Source: Thermoplasmata archaeon
GTDB lineage: Archaea; Thermoplasmatota; Thermoplasmata; Methanomassiliicoccales; Methanomethylophilaceae
Reading direction: 5' to 3'
DNA length: 47,775 bases
Assembly (NCBI GenBank): GCA_015063165.1
Contig: SUSZ01000012.1
Span: 1 to 47,775 of the forward strand
This document shows positions 30,957 to 39,658 of the stretch, piece after piece (position 1 is the stretch's first letter; every line of letters starts with the position of its first letter). The translations under genes and the position numbers were made by a program. The notes below the pieces were generated by a model. It saw only the letters and a program-made list of their open reading frames with translations, was not told the origin of the DNA and searched no databases.

Positions 30957-31637
30957 ATGGCAGACTGGGTACCTAAAACCAGGCTCGGACAGATGGTCCT
31001 CAACGGTGACATAACCACCATGAGCGACGCTCTGGCCACTAAGCTGCCCCTTCGCGAGCCCGAGATAGTGGATATCCTCCTCCCCGACCTGAAGGACGAG
31101 GTCATCGACCTCAACATGGTCCAGAGGATGACCGACTCCGGAAGGAGGGTCAGGTTCGCTGTCACCTGCATCGTCGGAAACGGCGACGGTTTCATCGGAA
31201 TCGGAAGGGCAAAAGGAAAAGAGGTCGGGCCCTCCATCAAGAAGGCCATCGACAACGCCAAGCTGAACATAATCGAGATCAAGAGGGGCTGCGGATCCTG
31301 GCAGTGCGGATGCGGACAGCCGCATTCTCTGCCTTTCGAGGTCGTCGGAACCACCGGCTCCGTCACCGTGTCCCTCAAATCCGCTCCCCGTGGAGTGTCC
31401 CTCGCCGTGGGCGATGTCGCGAAGAGTCTCCTGACCCTCGCCGGCGTCCGTGACGCATGGGGATTCGCCAGGGGCAACACCAAGACCAAGGTCAACTACG
31501 CGATGGCGACCTTCGAGGCCCTCAAGATGACCTCTCGCATGAGAGTCACCGAGGAGCAGGAGAAGACCCTCAACATCGTTTCCGGACCTATCGGTGTCAC
31601 CTATGCTGAGACCGATGTCGAGAACCAGGAGGAGTGA
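30957..31637 (+). CDS. rps5: 30S ribosomal protein uS5
   Basis: This 226-residue protein helps decoding accuracy and mRNA unwinding. The double-stranded-RNA-binding-like domain VRFAVTCIVGNGDGFIGIGRAKGKEVGPSIKKAIDNAK is clear. The archaeal CGSWQCGCGQPHSLPF loop and the C-terminal VGDVAKSLLTLAGVRDAWGFARGNT follow. The ATG at 30957 follows the uL18 TAA by one base. Confidence 0.95.
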   Translation: MADWVPKTRLGQMVLNGDITTMSDALATKLPLREPEIVDILLPDLKDEVIDLNMVQRMTDSGRRVRFAVTCIVGNGDGFIGIGRAKGKEVGPSIKKAIDNAKLNIIEIKRGCGSWQCGCGQPHSLPFEVVGTTGSVTVSLKSAPRGVSLAVGDVAKSLLTLAGVRDAWGFARGNTKTKVNYAMATFEALKMTSRMRVTEEQEKTLNIVSGPIGVTYAETDVENQEE

Positions 31638-31639
31638 AG

Positions 31640-32104
31640 ATGGCATACGCAGTCATTCGTGTTCGCGGTCAGCCCGATGTCAACTACAACATCGAGTTCA
31701 CCATGGGACTCCTCGGACTCAACAAGGTCAACCACTGCGTGATCGTTCCTGAGAACGACTCCGTCAAGGGAATGCTCCAGGTCGCCAAGGACTACGTCAC
31801 CTGGGGAGAGGTCGACCAGGCCACCCTCGCCGACATGATCCGCGCTCGCGGAAAGGTCGTGGGAGACGAGGCCGTCACCGACGAGTACCTCAAGGAGAAG
31901 TCCGAGTTCGCCACTATCGACGACCTCGCCAAGGCGATTATCGACAGCGACTACAAGCTCAAGGACATCGAGGGCGTCAAGCCCGTCGTCCGTCTGCACC
32001 CTCCCGTCAAGGGATACGAGGGCAACAAGCGCTCCTACAAGAGCGGCGGCGCCCTGGGATACAGAGGAGCTGCAATCAACGACCTCATCAAGAGGATGCT
32101 GTGA
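31640..32104 (+). CDS. rpl30: 50S ribosomal protein uL30
   Basis: This 154-residue protein is the longer archaeal form of uL30, with YAVIRVRGQPDVNYNIEFTMGLLGLNKVNHCVIVPE and the C-terminal FRLHPPVKGYEG-like segment. The ATG at 31640 is preceded by GGAGTGAAG; the in-frame GTG at 31634 is less likely. Confidence 0.94.
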   Translation: MAYAVIRVRGQPDVNYNIEFTMGLLGLNKVNHCVIVPENDSVKGMLQVAKDYVTWGEVDQATLADMIRARGKVVGDEAVTDEYLKEKSEFATIDDLAKAIIDSDYKLKDIEGVKPVVRLHPPVKGYEGNKRSYKSGGALGYRGAAINDLIKRML

Positions 32105-32113
32105 GGGATAGAG

Positions 32114-32536
32114 ATGCCTAGCAGAACCAAAAAATTCAGGGGATACAGGACCCACGGACGCGGTAAGAAATCCGGACGTGGAGCAGGTATCATCGGCGGA
32201 CACGGTCAGGCCGGACTCAGCAAGACCGGAAAGATCGGCATGCTGAAGTACGACAGGAACCACTTCGGCCGCTACGGGTTCAAGAGGCCCCAGTGCATGG
32301 TCGAAGCCAACCGCACGATCAACGTCGGGGAGCTTTCCGAGCAGGTCGAGAGGTTCGTTGCTATGGGATTCGCATCCAAAGAGGGAGACGCGTACAGCGT
32401 CAACCTCACCGATGCGGGCATAGACAAACTTCTGGGCAGCGGGAACATTGGCGTCGCGGTCAACGTGACCGTCGCTGAGGTCTCGGAGAAAGCACGCTCT
32501 AAGATCGTCGAAGCTGGCGGATCAATCGTTGAGTGA
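32114..32536 (+). CDS. rpl15: 50S ribosomal protein uL15
   Basis: This 140-residue protein is a late assembly protein. The glycine-rich, basic N-terminus RTKKFRGYRTHGRGKKSGRGAGIIGGHGQAGL is the archaeal pattern. The C-terminal globular part VNVTVAEVSEKARSKIVEAGGSIVE is intact. It precedes secY, as in most archaea. Confidence 0.95.
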   Translation: MPSRTKKFRGYRTHGRGKKSGRGAGIIGGHGQAGLSKTGKIGMLKYDRNHFGRYGFKRPQCMVEANRTINVGELSEQVERFVAMGFASKEGDAYSVNLTDAGIDKLLGSGNIGVAVNVTVAEVSEKARSKIVEAGGSIVE

Positions 32537-32558
32537 GAAATATCGAGAGGTAGATTGG

Positions 32559-34094
32559 ATGGAAGAGACAAAAAGCCTGTTGTACAAGGTTAAGCCGATT
32601 GCCGACAGGCTCCCCTCCGTCAAGAGGCCTGAAGGGCACGTGCACTTCAGGACCAAAATGATGTGGGTAATCGTCATATTGGTACTGTACTTCATAATGA
32701 CCAATGTGTATCTTTACGGCTTGGACCAGTCCGAATCGTTGGACTTGTTCGCACAGTATAGAACCATCATGGCAGGAGCTTCCGGATCGCTACTGCAACT
32801 CGGTATCGGACCGATCGTCACTGCATCCATCATAATGCAGCTGTTCGTCGGTGCAAAGATCATCAAACTGGATCTCTCGAAGCGCGAGGACAAGGCTTGC
32901 TACCAGTCCGTCATGAAGCTGCTCGTCATCGTCATGATCGTCTTCGAGGCAATACCCCAGGTGTTCGGCTACCTCGTGCCTTCCGCTGGCCTAGGGAGTG
33001 CCATCGGGAGCGGAGGCGCCAAACTCCTGCTGATATTCCAGCTCTTCGTGGGATCCTACATACTCTTCATGATGGACGAGGTGGTGTCCAAGTGGGGTAT
33101 CGGAAGCGGTATCTCCCTGTTCATCGCCGCGGGAGTGGCACAGGCCCTGTTCACGGGAACCCTCAACTGGAATCCCGTCGACATGACTGCCGAGATGTCG
33201 CTCTCCAACCCTCCGGCTGGAACCATTCCGAGGTCTCTGTACTACGTGTTCACGATGTCGCCCGAACAGATGGCGTCAGGAGGATACGAGTCGCTGTTCA
33301 TCGGCAGTCCCAACCCCATCATAGCCTTGATTGGAACCCTGGTCATCTTCGTGGTCGTGTCGTACCTCGAGTCCACCCGTATCGAGCTGCCCCTCTCGCA
33401 GGGAAGCGCAAGGGGCGCCCGCGGACGCTACCCGATCAAGCTGATGTACGCGAGCAACATCCCTGTCATCCTGATGTCCGCTCTGCTCGCTATCGTGAGT
33501 ATGATGGCATTGCTGCTGTACAGCAACGAGCTCCTCAGCCAGATTCCGTTCCTCGGAGGAAACTCCTCGATCGGATACTTCGAAGAGGGCTCCACGTACG
33601 CGGCCGGAGGACTGGCATGGTATCTGTCCGCGCCTCAGGGAATCTCGGATTGGCTGATGCCCATCCTCGATCCAACCTCGTACGGAAACGGCCACGGAGC
33701 CATACAGAACCTGGCCCGTGTGGTGATCTACTTCACGGTCATGGTGATGGGTTCGATCCTGTTCGCCAAGTTCTGGGTGGAGACCACCAACCTCGGACCC
33801 GAGTCTGTGGCCAACCAGATCCAGAGGAGCGGAATGCAGATCCCTGGATTCCGTCGCGACCCCCGTATCGTCAAGCGTGTGCTGGAGAGGTACATCCCTA
33901 CCATTACCGTGATGTCAGGAGCCTTGGTCGGAGCGCTCGCCGCTTTCGCGGACATGATCGGTACTACCGGTAATGCGAGCGGAACCGGAGTGCTGCTGAC
34001 CGTCGGTATCCTGATCCATCTCTACGAGGCCATCGGCCGCGAGCAGATGATGGAAATGAATCCTGTGATGAGAGGATTCTTCGGCGGAGAGTGA
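32559..34094 (+). CDS. secY: Preprotein translocase subunit SecY
   Basis: This 511-residue integral membrane protein forms the Sec channel. About ten hydrophobic spans are visible, starting at MWVIVILVLYFIMTNVYLYG. The plug and pore helices lie in SGSLLQLGIGPIVTASIIMQLFVGAKII. The cytoplasmic ribosome-binding loop ARGARGRYPIKLMYASNIPVIL and the C-terminal SGMQIPGFRRDPRIVKRVLERYIP are well conserved. A TTG at 32529 overlapping uL15 is in frame, but the ATG at 32559 with GAGGTAGA upstream is preferred. Confidence 0.95.
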   Translation: MEETKSLLYKVKPIADRLPSVKRPEGHVHFRTKMMWVIVILVLYFIMTNVYLYGLDQSESLDLFAQYRTIMAGASGSLLQLGIGPIVTASIIMQLFVGAKIIKLDLSKREDKACYQSVMKLLVIVMIVFEAIPQVFGYLVPSAGLGSAIGSGGAKLLLIFQLFVGSYILFMMDEVVSKWGIGSGISLFIAAGVAQALFTGTLNWNPVDMTAEMSLSNPPAGTIPRSLYYVFTMSPEQMASGGYESLFIGSPNPIIALIGTLVIFVVVSYLESTRIELPLSQGSARGARGRYPIKLMYASNIPVILMSALLAIVSMMALLLYSNELLSQIPFLGGNSSIGYFEEGSTYAAGGLAWYLSAPQGISDWLMPILDPTSYGNGHGAIQNLARVVIYFTVMVMGSILFAKFWVETTNLGPESVANQIQRSGMQIPGFRRDPRIVKRVLERYIPTITVMSGALVGALAAFADMIGTTGNASGTGVLLTVGILIHLYEAIGREQMMEMNPVMRGFFGGE

Positions 34095-34098
34095 GCCA

Positions 34099-34809
34099 AT
34101 GCCTAACCCTGGAAGCCCCGAGAGCATGCAGGAAGCCCAGCAGCAGATGCCCGGAATGTCTGGAAAGACGATGATGGGCATGATGCTCGCCATGGTCATC
34201 ATGCTCGTAGTCACGAGCTTCAGGGACCCTATCGGGGAAGCCTTGGACGTGGTGTTCAAATACATCGCGTTCAAGGACAGCCCCGTGCTGACCCTGATTC
34301 TCGCAGGAATCATCATGATCACCATCAGCACGGTGGCGAGAAGTCTCCTGACAGACTTCGTCGGCATGGCTAGGAACCAGCAGATCCAGAGCGACTTCAA
34401 CGCGGAATTCCGCCAGGCTAGGATGGAGAACAACCTCTTCAAGATGAAGAAGCTGCAGGAGCAGCAGCCCCGGATCATGGCGCTGTCCATGGAGGCGAGC
34501 ACACAGCAGATGAAGGTCATGCCCATAACCATGCTCTTCGTCATCCCTGTGTACGCTTGGGTCTACTACTTCCTGAAGACCGGAGACACCGCAGCGTACT
34601 TCCCCGGACAGACGGTCATCGTCAACATGCCCTGGGGATCCCTGGATGTCAACTCCCTGCTCATGGGATTCTTCCCGTCTTGGATCATCCTGTACACCCT
34701 GGTGAGCCTGCCCATCGGACAGATCGAGAACAGGCTGATCAGGCTGGTCCTCCTCAGGAAGCGCCTCAGACAGCTGGACCTCGAAGCTAAGAGGGCTGAG
34801 ATCGAATGA
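34099..34809 (+). CDS. DUF106/EMC3-TMCO1 family membrane insertase (YidC-like)
   Basis: This 236-residue membrane protein belongs to the archaeal DUF106 group of the Oxa1/YidC/EMC3/TMCO1 superfamily, which inserts membrane proteins beside SecY and ribosomes. Predicted spans are at about 24-42, 61-81, 142-160 and 190-208. A cytoplasmic coiled coil lies between the second and third spans (FNAEFRQARMENNLFKMKKLQEQQ), the family hallmark that reaches the ribosome. The N-terminus is methionine-rich. It lies 4 bases after secY and overlaps cmk by ATGA, so insertase and translocon are cotranscribed. Confidence 0.88.
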   Translation: MPNPGSPESMQEAQQQMPGMSGKTMMGMMLAMVIMLVVTSFRDPIGEALDVVFKYIAFKDSPVLTLILAGIIMITISTVARSLLTDFVGMARNQQIQSDFNAEFRQARMENNLFKMKKLQEQQPRIMALSMEASTQQMKVMPITMLFVIPVYAWVYYFLKTGDTAAYFPGQTVIVNMPWGSLDVNSLLMGFFPSWIILYTLVSLPIGQIENRLIRLVLLRKRLRQLDLEAKRAEIE

Positions 34810-35366
34810 GAATAACCATAAGCGGTCCCCCCGGATCCGGGAAGACGACCGCATGCTGCCTGCTCTCGGAAGCGCTCGGGCTGAAGATGGTAGTCTTCGG
34901 CAAGATCTTCCGCGAGCTCGCGGCTGAAAAGAACTTAACTTTGGGGGAGCTCGGCGCGATCGCCGAGAAGGACCCCTCCATCGATCACATGATCGACGAG
35001 AGGATCCTCGAGATCGCGCGCGAGAACCCTGATATAATCCTGGAATCCAGGCTTTCTGCTTATATGCTTCACAGGCACGAAATTCCCGCGTTCAAGGTCT
35101 ATCTCGACGCCAGTCCCGAGGTCCGCTTCTCAAGGATCGGGGTCCGCGAGGGAGAGACCCTGGAGGAGGCCGTGCAGAAGACCAAGGAGCGCGCCGCTTC
35201 CGAAGCCAAGAGGTACATGATGTACTATGGCATCGATGTCGAGGACAAGAGCGTCTACGACCTCATCGTCGACACCGGCGACAAGACTCCCGACCAGGTC
35301 GTTCAGGCCATCATCGACGGCATGGGTGAAACTGATGCTGGTGAAGGACCCGAATGCGATTCCTGA
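34806..35366 (+). CDS. cmk: Cytidylate kinase (archaeal CmkB type)
   Basis: This 186-residue P-loop kinase phosphorylates CMP and dCMP. The P-loop GPPGSGKTT is at residues 7-15. The lid-like segment VRFSRIGVREGETLEEAVQKTKERAASEAKRYMMYYGID follows. It is coupled to the insertase gene by ATGA, and its end overlaps cbf5 by 32 bases in another frame. No adenylate kinase gene is present between secY and cmk, where many archaea carry one. Confidence 0.9.
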   Translation: MRITISGPPGSGKTTACCLLSEALGLKMVVFGKIFRELAAEKNLTLGELGAIAEKDPSIDHMIDERILEIARENPDIILESRLSAYMLHRHEIPAFKVYLDASPEVRFSRIGVREGETLEEAVQKTKERAASEAKRYMMYYGIDVEDKSVYDLIVDTGDKTPDQVVQAIIDGMGETDAGEGPECDS

Positions 35367-36330
35367 CAAGTGGGGCAAGAGGCCCTCCGATCGTTCGGTC
35401 GGAGAACTGCTCCGCGGGGGAGTTCTGATCCTGGACAAGCCTCCGGGACCGACCTCCCATCAGGCCACCGCTTGGGTTAGGGATGCACTCAAGGTCGACA
35501 GGATCGGTCATGGAGGGACTCTCGACCCTTATGTGAGCGGCGTCCTTCCCATCACCGTCGGAAAGGCTGTCCGCCTGACCGATGTCGTTCTTTCTTCAGA
35601 CAAGGAATACATCTGCCTCATGCGTCTGCATGCGGATCGTCCCGAGAAGAGGATAAGGGAGGTGGTCTCCCGCTTCCAGGGGAAGATATACCAGCTTCCT
35701 CCGGTGAGGTCCGCCGTCAAGAGGCAGCTCAGGATCAGGACGATCAAGGAGCTCGAGGTCCTGGACATCCGCGGCCGCGACGTTCTCCTGAGGATAGAAT
35801 GCGATGCGGGGACCTATGCCCGTACCCTCTGCGTCGATATCGGCGATGTCCTCGGATGCGGAGCGAACATGGTCGAGCTCAGACGCACCCGTTCCGGCAA
35901 GATGACCGAGCAGAGGGCAGCTTCGCTCCAGGACATCCGCGATGCGTACGTGTTCTGGCAGCAGAACGGACGTGGGGAATGGCTCAGGAGCCTTCTTCTC
36001 CCCATGGAGGTTCTGGTGGAGCCTCTGCCGAAGGTCGTCGTGAAGGCTACCGCCGTCGATGCCGTTTGCCATGGGGCCGACCTGAACATCTGCGGAGTCC
36101 ACATGCTGGACGAAGGCATACGCAAGAACGCTCTTGTCGCGATGATGACCGCTCGCGGGGAGCTTATAGCCCTTGGAAGGATGGCCATGTCCGCCGAGAA
36201 GGTCATGGCTTCGTCCCAGGGGAAGGCCGTGGACACCGAGAGGGTGTTCATGGAGGAAGGCCATTATCCTAGGATGTGGAAGTACTCCACCGACCTGGAA
36301 GAGTTCCAGGAGCCCGTTTTCCCCGAGTGA
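35335..36330 (+). CDS. cbf5: tRNA/rRNA pseudouridine synthase Cbf5 (TruB family, H/ACA RNP catalytic subunit)
   Basis: This 331-residue enzyme makes pseudouridine at H/ACA-guided rRNA sites and probably at tRNA U55. The catalytic aspartate is D64 in IGHGGTLDPYVSGVLP. The TruB core continues through RDKEY-like VVLSSDKEYICLMRLHADRPE, YQLPPVRSAVKR and LRIECDAGTYARTLCVDIG. A C-terminal PUA domain (about 245-320) begins at KVVVKATAVDAVCHGADLN. The start is uncertain: the ATG at 35335 lies within cmk, and the usual archaeal N-terminus would be of this length. It closes the supercluster. Confidence 0.92.
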   Translation: MLVKDPNAIPDKWGKRPSDRSVGELLRGGVLILDKPPGPTSHQATAWVRDALKVDRIGHGGTLDPYVSGVLPITVGKAVRLTDVVLSSDKEYICLMRLHADRPEKRIREVVSRFQGKIYQLPPVRSAVKRQLRIRTIKELEVLDIRGRDVLLRIECDAGTYARTLCVDIGDVLGCGANMVELRRTRSGKMTEQRAASLQDIRDAYVFWQQNGRGEWLRSLLLPMEVLVEPLPKVVVKATAVDAVCHGADLNICGVHMLDEGIRKNALVAMMTARGELIALGRMAMSAEKVMASSQGKAVDTERVFMEEGHYPRMWKYSTDLEEFQEPVFPE

Positions 36331-36675
36331 TCCTCGGATTCTGATTAACTCCTCTTCCTTGGGTCTGCAGATGTGGCACAGGAGGCAGCCTATTACGCCG
36401 AAGACGCCGCCAGGTACCCGATGCCCCTTCAGCCTTTCTAGAACCCCGATCCTATAGCAAGCGTATTGCTCACGCCGAGAAGAGCAGGACACTTCCACTT
36501 CCAAGAAGAACAGCATTGCTAAACGTGATGGGCAGCGTACGCCCCTTCTCGTTCTCCATGGTCGTTCTGCAAATCAGCCAGCATAAAGGATCTTGTTTCG
36601 ATTCTCCTGAAATCCATCGTCCGATCCGTACCAGGAATCGTTAACAGTACATACCATCTCGACTTTCCCTAACGC
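36331..36675. other. Gene-poor interval between cbf5 and a small hypothetical gene
   Basis: No convincing gene fills these 345 bases. On the minus strand a 29-codon frame (36559 to 36470) starts 20-25 bases downstream of a TATA-like CTTTATGC and encodes a short hydrophobic peptide (MENEKGRTLPITFSNAVLLG at the start). A different minus-strand frame then continues with a Cys pair (CLLCHIC) toward cbf5. This could be a degraded or frameshifted small membrane-protein gene, but the evidence is weak. A plus-strand TATA-like stretch (about 36640-36652) may serve the next gene. Confidence 0.25.
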
Positions 36676-37011
36676 ATGAAGCTGTTCGAGAAGAAGACAC
36701 AGGTCTACGGACCGGAGACGGTTTCCGTCGGAGATTTCGATATCACCGTCGACGGATGCTATCGCAACGTCTTCATCATAACGCTGAACGTCAAACCCAG
36801 GCATTCCCTATACGTCAGGATCGAGTCCGACAACCCTGTGGATGTCGCGGTCGCCAACGAGGACAACTCCGTCGCCGGCCATAAGGACAGGATAACCAGC
36901 GACGTCCTAGGTCCGTTCAGCACACAGAAATTCTCCACAATGGGTCTGTTCGTAGGGGTCTACCGCGGCGACAAGGCGAAGGTCACGATAGACGTGTGGA
37001 TGGAAAGATGA
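36676..37011 (+). CDS. Small beta-rich hypothetical protein
   Basis: I do not recognise this 111-residue protein. It has no signal peptide, cysteine or membrane span. The alternation of hydrophobic residues in VGDFDITVDGCYRNVFIITLNVKPRHSLYVRIESDNPVDVAVA suggests a beta-sandwich. LFVGVYRGDKAKVTIDVWME at the end resembles lipid-binding or emp24-like beta domains, but this is only an impression. It stands alone, with a bidirectional terminator after it. Confidence 0.6.
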   Translation: MKLFEKKTQVYGPETVSVGDFDITVDGCYRNVFIITLNVKPRHSLYVRIESDNPVDVAVANEDNSVAGHKDRITSDVLGPFSTQKFSTMGLFVGVYRGDKAKVTIDVWMER

Positions 37012-37018
37012 AAGAAGG

Positions 37019-37040
37019 GAGAAACCCCCCGGTTTTTCTC
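37019..37040. terminator. Hairpin between convergent genes
   Basis: GAGAAACC (37019-37026) pairs with GGTTTTTCTC (37031-37040) with two bulged bases, giving a C-rich loop and a T-run on the plus strand. It lies directly between the ends of two convergent genes. Confidence 0.55.
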
Positions 37041-37041
37041 T

Positions 37042-37419
37042 TCAGATCCCGAAGAACTCCTTGACCTTGGGCCTGAAGATATAGTACAGGAGAAGAGCCT
37101 GGATGATAAGCCCTATGATAGCGGAGACGTTGCCTCCGATGAGGGATATCGCGCTGAAGATGATCGCGATGATTCCGAAGATCACCGCGAGGTACCAGAT
37201 AGCTTTCCATCCGTTCCAGAAACCTCCAGCTATGATTATGCTGATTATTCCTGCAACAGCTATTATGCCGCCTACCATGGCAGCTGGAACTACCGCATCT
37301 GGAACAGCGACTCCCAGAAGCCCTATTCCTGCACCACCCAGCAACATCAGTACTCCGAATACGAAGTAGAGTATCGCTATGATGGTGATGAGCACTGGAC
37401 GATCTTTGCCGCCTGCCAT
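37042..37419 (-). CDS. Small four-helix membrane protein
   Basis: This 125-residue protein is almost entirely hydrophobic, with four predicted spans at about 9-33, 42-66, 70-92 and 97-115. A lysine-containing N-terminus and a charged C-terminal tail (FRPKVKEFFGI) flank them. It resembles generic small DUF membrane proteins of archaea, and no transport or catalytic motif is visible. It shares strand and general build with the next gene upstream (37469-37864), 49 bases away, so the two may form one unit. Confidence 0.65.
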   Translation of the reverse strand: MAGGKDRPVLITIIAILYFVFGVLMLLGGAGIGLLGVAVPDAVVPAAMVGGIIAVAGIISIIIAGGFWNGWKAIWYLAVIFGIIAIIFSAISLIGGNVSAIIGLIIQALLLYYIFRPKVKEFFGI

Positions 37420-37468
37420 GGTCGGTCCTATTGGCTTATCTGGTAAAATATTTTTTGTCGTTCTTCTG

Positions 37469-37864
37469 TCAATCTTCGAGCCTTATCCGCATGTCGAATC
37501 CGCTGTAGAACTCCAAGTTAGGTTTGGTCAGCAGCAGGACGATGGACGATATCGAGAGGATGATCAGCACGAAGTCCAGAAATCCTATCGACTCAGGATC
37601 CAGATCCGCCAGGGTGGCCCCTATGTCCAGCACGAGAACGACTAGAGCAATCTTGTGGGCGATCGGGATGCCTAGGAACAGCATGCCCGAAAGCACGAAC
37701 ATGACGATCGAGAGCACAGCTATCAGGTATATGACGTTCTCAGGGACATCGAAGTAGTCGAAGATATCGGGATACGCTATCCCGCACATTCCCTGGAAGA
37801 ACAATATGATCCCTGTCACGAACATGAATCCGATTGCATAGTTCGCTGTGTACGGCCGGTTCAT
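37469..37864 (-). CDS. Small four-helix membrane protein
   Basis: This 131-residue protein has four predicted spans (about 9-31, 43-66, 69-88, 93-112) and an acidic or mixed tail (MRIRLED). I do not recognise a family. It has the same topology and strand as the 37042-37419 gene but little obvious sequence identity. It is divergent from the ABC exporter pair, 39 bases away from its start, so a link in regulation is possible. Confidence 0.65.
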   Translation of the reverse strand: MNRPYTANYAIGFMFVTGIILFFQGMCGIAYPDIFDYFDVPENVIYLIAVLSIVMFVLSGMLFLGIPIAHKIALVVLVLDIGATLADLDPESIGFLDFVLIILSISSIVLLLTKPNLEFYSGFDMRIRLED

Positions 37865-37903
37865 CCTAGGACAGGATGTTCATGCTTCCTTTAAAGTTTG
37901 AGC

Positions 37904-39658
37904 ATGACTGTTTTATCGGTGTTCGGTATTTGCCATCATATGGCTGCCAGCTCGAGGAAGGTATTGCGGACGTATCTGTATCCGTATTCCTGGCATATCA
38001 TGGCGATAGCGACGCTCCAGTTCCTTGCCGTGATAACGCAGGTGCTGGCGATAGGCATGCTCAAGCCCATCCTCGACACAGGAGTGGAAGGCTACGGTGT
38101 CGAATACATCGTTGCGCAGGGCGTGGTCCTTCTGGGCATCACGATGACGTTCGCATTGGCAGTCTCGCTGGCATCCAAGATGTCTTCCGAGGTAGCCTCG
38201 TACGTTGCTTCCGATCTCAGGCGGGACGTGTTGGTGGCTTCGCTGAGGGTCCAGAGCTTGGAATCTGCCGGCTCCACCACGACCTATTCTCTCAGCAGCC
38301 TCACCTCTAACGTCATGGTGGTGCAGGACTACATCTACAAGTCGTTCGCCGTGTATATGCCGCTGCCTCCGCTTGCTATCCTGATGGTGCTCTGTACGTA
38401 CTATATCAGCTCCACTGTCGGGCTTATGGTGGCGGTCGCGATGATAGCGGTGATCGCTCTCACGTTCATCCTGTCGATGCGCATCTCCAAGGTCCACGGG
38501 GAGTCCATGGAAGGGCAGGACATCATCTACGGGCTCCTCAGGGAGAAGGTGAACGGGGCCAGGACAATAAAATCATACGGCGGGGAGGATTACGAGGTCA
38601 AGAAGTTCTGGGGTTTCAGCGGCTTCTATGGAAACCGCAACTTCAAGATAGCCATGAACAGCTACCATCTCCCTTCGTTCACGACCGCATTCATCTGGAT
38701 ATTCATCGTCTTCGTATACATGGTGGCCGCTCTCGGGATGTCTGAGCAGACCATCCGCCCGTCCCATCTCATGCTGTTCATGCAGTTCACGACCTGTATC
38801 ATCTCCTGCCTGGCGATAGTTCCGTACATCTGCCTGCATGTGCCTTACGCTCTGGCGAACATGGAGAGGGTGGAGGAGATCGTCAATGCGACAGATGACA
38901 GGCCGAGGACCACCGTCAGAAAGAAGGGAGCCGACGCCTTGGTCGCAGAGAACGTATCATTCGTAGACCAGTTCGGCCGCAGGATGCTGGATAACCTGAA
39001 CCTTGTTGTGAAGACTGGGGAGATCACCACCGTGACCGGACCCAATGGCAGCGGGATAACCGAGCTGATAGACATGGTGACCGCTTTCTCCGTTCCTGCC
39101 TCGGGGAAGATAGAGGTCTGCGGGATGGACGTGGGGACCTCCAACCCCTCAGACATCCGCTCCGCGGTCTCCTACGCCGGAAGGCAGTCGGGGACGTTCT
39201 CGACCACCATGCGCTTCAACCTCGATCCGTTCGGCACGCATGATGACAAGGAGATCCTGGATGTCTGCGAGAAGACCGGCTTCATCTCTTACGTCAACAG
39301 CCTCCGCGACGGCCTGGATACGAAGGTGTCTCCAACTGGCATGTCCGGAGGGCAGTCGCAGCTCCTGGCGCTGACCAGGTGCCTCCTGAGGGATGCGGAG
39401 CTCTATGTCTTCGACGACTGCTTCTTCTCCATGGACCTGGTTACCCGGAAGAAGGCTCTGAGCGCAGTGCTGGACATATGCTCGGGAAAGACCGTCCTGT
39501 TCGCATCCCACGACATGTCGACAGTGGAGCTGTCTCAGAAGGTCTTCGTGGTGAAGGACGGCCACGTTGTGGATTCGGGCACCCATGACGGCCTGTTGAA
39601 GGGATCCTCGTTCTATTCGGACATGTTCAAGAAGAGCTCGGGAGGTCTGTCATGCTGA
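37904..39658 (+). CDS. ABC exporter half-transporter with degenerate Walker A (subunit 1)
   Basis: This 584-residue protein has an N-terminal six-span exporter domain (about 15-320) and a C-terminal nucleotide-binding domain. The Walker A reads GPNGSGIT: the invariant lysine is isoleucine at residue 385 (codon 39056-39058). The Walker B region is ELYVFDDCFFSMD, with Asp in place of the catalytic Glu. The signature MSGGQ (480-484) is near consensus, and the H-loop histidine is kept (FASHDMST). It overlaps the next gene, whose defects are complementary, so the two form a heterodimer. The substrate is unknown. ATG at 37904 or 37940 can be the start. Confidence 0.88.
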   Translation: MTVLSVFGICHHMAASSRKVLRTYLYPYSWHIMAIATLQFLAVITQVLAIGMLKPILDTGVEGYGVEYIVAQGVVLLGITMTFALAVSLASKMSSEVASYVASDLRRDVLVASLRVQSLESAGSTTTYSLSSLTSNVMVVQDYIYKSFAVYMPLPPLAILMVLCTYYISSTVGLMVAVAMIAVIALTFILSMRISKVHGESMEGQDIIYGLLREKVNGARTIKSYGGEDYEVKKFWGFSGFYGNRNFKIAMNSYHLPSFTTAFIWIFIVFVYMVAALGMSEQTIRPSHLMLFMQFTTCIISCLAIVPYICLHVPYALANMERVEEIVNATDDRPRTTVRKKGADALVAENVSFVDQFGRRMLDNLNLVVKTGEITTVTGPNGSGITELIDMVTAFSVPASGKIEVCGMDVGTSNPSDIRSAVSYAGRQSGTFSTTMRFNLDPFGTHDDKEILDVCEKTGFISYVNSLRDGLDTKVSPTGMSGGQSQLLALTRCLLRDAELYVFDDCFFSMDLVTRKKALSAVLDICSGKTVLFASHDMSTVELSQKVFVVKDGHVVDSGTHDGLLKGSSFYSDMFKKSSGGLSC

